The translations under genes and the position numbers were made by a program. From NCBI RefSeq assembly GCF_014596465.1, contig NZ_MECK01000629.1, forward strand, positions 1 to 32,781: a DNA stretch of 32,781 bases. Reading direction: 5' to 3'. The notes below the pieces were generated by a model. That model did not search any database and had not been told where the DNA came from. It saw only the letters and a program-made list of their open reading frames with translations. The stretch comes from Streptomyces sp. CBMA123 (lineage in GTDB: Bacteria > Actinomycetota > Actinomycetes > Streptomycetales > Streptomycetaceae). Below, one piece after another: positions 30,817-32,781 of this stretch (position 1 is its first letter; each line of letters starts with the position of its first letter).

Positions 30817-31023
30817 TCAGGTGGTGAAGGCGGCGAGCTTCACCTGGGCCGTGCCGTCGGCCCGGTAGGTCGCCTTGAGCCGGAGGACGGCGGCCTGGCC
30901 ACTCGGGTGGGCACCGGTCGCCTCGTGGGCGTTGCCGTAGTCGAGGCCGGTGGGGGAGTCGCTGTCCGGGCGGACGCGGGGGAAGGCGGTGGCCGGCCGC
31001 GCGGCGAGGTCGGTGCGGGGCAC
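30817..31023 (-). CDS. Hypothetical protein, 68 residues, downstream of the UDP-sugar dehydrogenase
   Basis: GTG at 31021-31023 starts 5 bp after the stop of the dehydrogenase gene. Nearly every codon ends in G or C, and the non-coding frames do not, which argues for real coding. The product is polar, with DYGNAHEATGAHPSGQ in the middle and a final strand-like ATYRADGTAQVKLAAFTT. No ribosome site is seen; coupling to the gene upstream is likely. No family is recognised. Confidence 0.5.
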   Translation of the reverse strand: MPRTDLAARPATAFPRVRPDSDSPTGLDYGNAHEATGAHPSGQAAVLRLKATYRADGTAQVKLAAFTT

Positions 31024-31028
31024 AGGCG

Positions 31029-32366
31029 TCAGCTGGGGCGGCCCAGGGCGCGGTAGGTCCAGCCGGCGGCGCGCCAGGCGTCGGCGTCGAGGACGTTGCG
31101 GCCGTCGAGCAGACGGCGCTCGGCCACGACCGCGCCGAGCTCGGCCGGGTCGAGCGCGCGGAACTCGGCCCACTCGGTGAGGTGGAGGACGACGTGGGCG
31201 CCCTCGGCGGCCTCCAGGGCGGAGTCGGCGTAGGCCAGGGACGGGAACATCTTGCGGGCGTTCTCCACGGCCTTCGGGTCGTAGACGGTGACCTGGGCGC
31301 CCTGGAGCTGGATCTGGGCGGCCACGTTGAGGGCGGGGGAGTCCCGGATGTCGTCCGAGTCGGGCTTGAACGCGGCGCCGAGGACGGCGACCCGGCGGCC
31401 CAGGAAGCCGCCGCCGCACTGTTCGCGGGCCAGCTCGACCATCCGGGAGCGGCGCCGCATGTTGATCGAGTCGACCTCGCGCAGGAAGGTCAGCGCCTGG
31501 TCGGCGCCGAGCTCGCCGGCCCGGGCCATGAACGCGCGGATGTCCTTGGGCAGGCAGCCACCGCCGAAGCCGAGGCCCGAGTTGAGGAACTTGCGGCCGA
31601 TCCGCTCGTCGTGGCCGAGCGCGGTGGAGAGCAGCGTGACGTCCGCCCCGGCCGCCTCGCAGACCTCGGCCATCGCGTTGATGAAGGAGATCTTGGTGGC
31701 CAGGAAGGAGTTGGCGGCGGCCTTCACCAGCTCGGCGGTCGCGTAGTCGGTGACCAGGAACGGCACCCCGGCTCCGATCGGCTCCGCGTACACCTCGCGC
31801 AGCAGCCGCTCGGCCCGCTCGCTCTGGGCGCCGACCACGATCCGGTCCGGCCGCAGGGTGTCCTGGACGGCGAAGCCCTCGCGCAGGAACTCCGGGTTCC
31901 AGGCGAGTTCGGCGTCCGCGCCGACCGGCGCCAGCGCGGCCAGCCGCTCGGCCAGCCGGGCCGCCGAACCGACCGGCACGGTGGACTTGCCGACCACCAG
32001 GGCCGGGCGGGTCAGGTGCGGCGCGAGTTCGTCGATCGCGGTGTCCACGTACGACATGTCGGCGGCGAACTCGCCCTTGCGCTGCGGGGTGTTGACGCAG
32101 ACGAAGTGGACGTCGCCGAACTCGGCGGCCTCCTTGGCGGAGGTGGTGAAGCGCAGCCGCCCGGTCGAGCCCTCGTGCCCGGCCACGTGCTTGAGCAACA
32201 GCTCGGACAGGCCCGGCTCGTACATCGGGACGCGGCCGGCGGTGAGGGTGGCGATCTTCTCGGGGTCGATGTCCAGACCCAGCACCTCGAAGCCGAACTC
32301 GGCCATCGCGGCGGCATGCGTGGCGCCGAGGTAGCCGGTGCCGATCACGGAGATGCGGAGGGTCAC
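31029..32366 (-). CDS. UDP-glucose/GDP-mannose dehydrogenase family protein (probably UDP-glucose 6-dehydrogenase)
   Basis: A 445-residue NAD+-dependent four-electron dehydrogenase that makes UDP-glucuronate or a similar sugar acid. N-terminal NAD fold ISVIGTGYLGATHA (5-18), VCVNTPQRKGEF at 89-100, the KSTVPVG loop at 127-133, WNPEFLREG at 156-164, KAAANSFLATKISFIN in the middle, and the catalytic Cys271 in GFGGGCLPKDI. The C-terminal domain has AFKPDSDDIRDSPALNV. GTG start with AAGGGGAA upstream. Exact sugar is inferred; glucuronate for cell-wall polymers is most likely. Confidence 0.94.
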   Translation of the reverse strand: MTLRISVIGTGYLGATHAAAMAEFGFEVLGLDIDPEKIATLTAGRVPMYEPGLSELLLKHVAGHEGSTGRLRFTTSAKEAAEFGDVHFVCVNTPQRKGEFAADMSYVDTAIDELAPHLTRPALVVGKSTVPVGSAARLAERLAALAPVGADAELAWNPEFLREGFAVQDTLRPDRIVVGAQSERAERLLREVYAEPIGAGVPFLVTDYATAELVKAAANSFLATKISFINAMAEVCEAAGADVTLLSTALGHDERIGRKFLNSGLGFGGGCLPKDIRAFMARAGELGADQALTFLREVDSINMRRRSRMVELAREQCGGGFLGRRVAVLGAAFKPDSDDIRDSPALNVAAQIQLQGAQVTVYDPKAVENARKMFPSLAYADSALEAAEGAHVVLHLTEWAEFRALDPAELGAVVAERRLLDGRNVLDADAWRAAGWTYRALGRPS

Positions 32367-32549
32367 GGGTTCCCCTTGGGTTGCGGGTTCGACCAGTAGA
32401 GGTGCCCCTGATGCTATCCGTCCCGGCCGGGTCGCCAGGGATCGCCCGTACTCGGGGGGTGTTTCGGGGGCGGCCGGCGGGCCTCCGGGCGACGGCCCGC
32501 AGACGGCCCCGAGGACGCTAGGCAGCCGCAGGTCGGAGCCCTAGGATCT

Positions 32550-32563
32550 CTACTGAACGGTAG
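32550..32563 (+). promoter_or_regulatory. Small palindrome before the acyl-CoA dehydrogenase gene
   Basis: CTAC-TGAACG-GTAG at 32550-32563 lies 67 bp before the ATG at 32631, in an AT-richer stretch that continues TTAACCG. It could be part of a promoter or an operator, e.g. for a TetR-type lipid regulator. The remainder of the gap 32367-32630 is GC-rich and shows nothing else. Confidence 0.35.
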
Positions 32564-32630
32564 TTAACCGCGATTCGACTCGGACCAGGCGTCGATCGGA
32601 CGTCGGTCACTGGACGACGAGGCAGGCATC

Positions 32631-32781
32631 ATGGCGGGCAGCGCAGGGGCGGCTGACTTCGATCTCTTCCGTATCTCCGAGGAGCACCAGATGCTCCGTG
32701 AGGCGGTGCGTTCGCTGGCCGAGGCGAAGATCGCTCCGTTCGCGGCGGAGGTGGACGAGCAGGGGCGGTTCCCGCAGGAGG
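32631..32781 (+). CDS. Acyl-CoA dehydrogenase, N-terminal part (3' end outside window)
   Basis: The ATG at 32631 has GAGGCAGG about 7 nt upstream. The 50 visible residues contain FRISEEHQMLREAVRSLAEA and KIAPFAAEVDEQGRFP, the N-terminal helices of acyl-CoA dehydrogenases, flavoproteins that introduce the alpha-beta double bond in fatty or branched-chain acyl-CoA. The catalytic and FAD-binding parts lie beyond the window. Confidence 0.88.
   Translation, partial: MAGSAGAADFDLFRISEEHQMLREAVRSLAEAKIAPFAAEVDEQGRFPQE

Overview
The window is chromosomal DNA from a high-GC actinomycete, most likely a streptomycete (Streptomyces or Kitasatospora). Codons end almost always in G or C, and GTG and TTG starts are common. 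Several genes carry a TANNNT box 6-7 nt before the start codon, as in leaderless actinomycete transcripts. The gene families (OleD-like glycosyltransferase, Streptomyces-type hut genes, DUF397/DUF5753/DUF6879 modules) fit the same group. No tRNA, rRNA, CRISPR array or insertion sequence was found.

Layout. 0-2.2 kb: the end of a membrane protein gene, then a TetR regulator divergent from a macrolide-type glycosyltransferase, with a strong inverted repeat between them. 2.2-12.1 kb: histidine utilisation. hutH stands alone with its own promoter; a small membrane protein, a MurR/RpiR-type regulator, a zinc-ribbon protein and a Uma2-family protein follow; then comes the tightly packed run hutU - M20 amidohydrolase - hutF - hutI. 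No hutG is present, and the M20 enzyme sits where an N-formylglutamate hydrolase would be needed. 12.1-20.0 kb: accessory DNA. It has two WhiJ-like regulator modules (XRE/DUF5753 with duplicated DUF397 genes and an anti-sigma-like ATPase; XRE/DUF5753 with DUF6879). Next is a compact locus that looks like an unusual RiPP system: a 48-residue precursor-like peptide, a perfect 16-bp hairpin, and a HExxH enzyme, with a convergent pentapeptide-repeat protein. Degraded gene remnants and an isoaspartate-methyltransferase-like enzyme follow. 20.0-32.8 kb: conserved core genes. These are an S9 (DPP-IV type) peptidase, a POT peptide transporter, a two-component system, a small ABM-like protein, a GtrA-family membrane protein, purK-purE, an M19 dipeptidase, a CoA-binding protein, a small unknown gene, a UDP-sugar dehydrogenase, and the start of an acyl-CoA dehydrogenase.

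How it fits together. The core is about peptide and amino-acid scavenging: peptides are cleaved (S9 peptidase, M19 dipeptidase), imported (POT transporter), and histidine is broken down to glutamate. The 12-20 kb island interrupts this core. The candidate new system is the precursor / hairpin / HExxH-enzyme unit at 16.6-17.7 kb: a possible minimal RiPP pathway with one tailoring enzyme, no visible exporter or leader peptidase, and a pentapeptide-repeat protein that might give immunity. All functions are inferred from sequence motifs read by eye; no database search was run.
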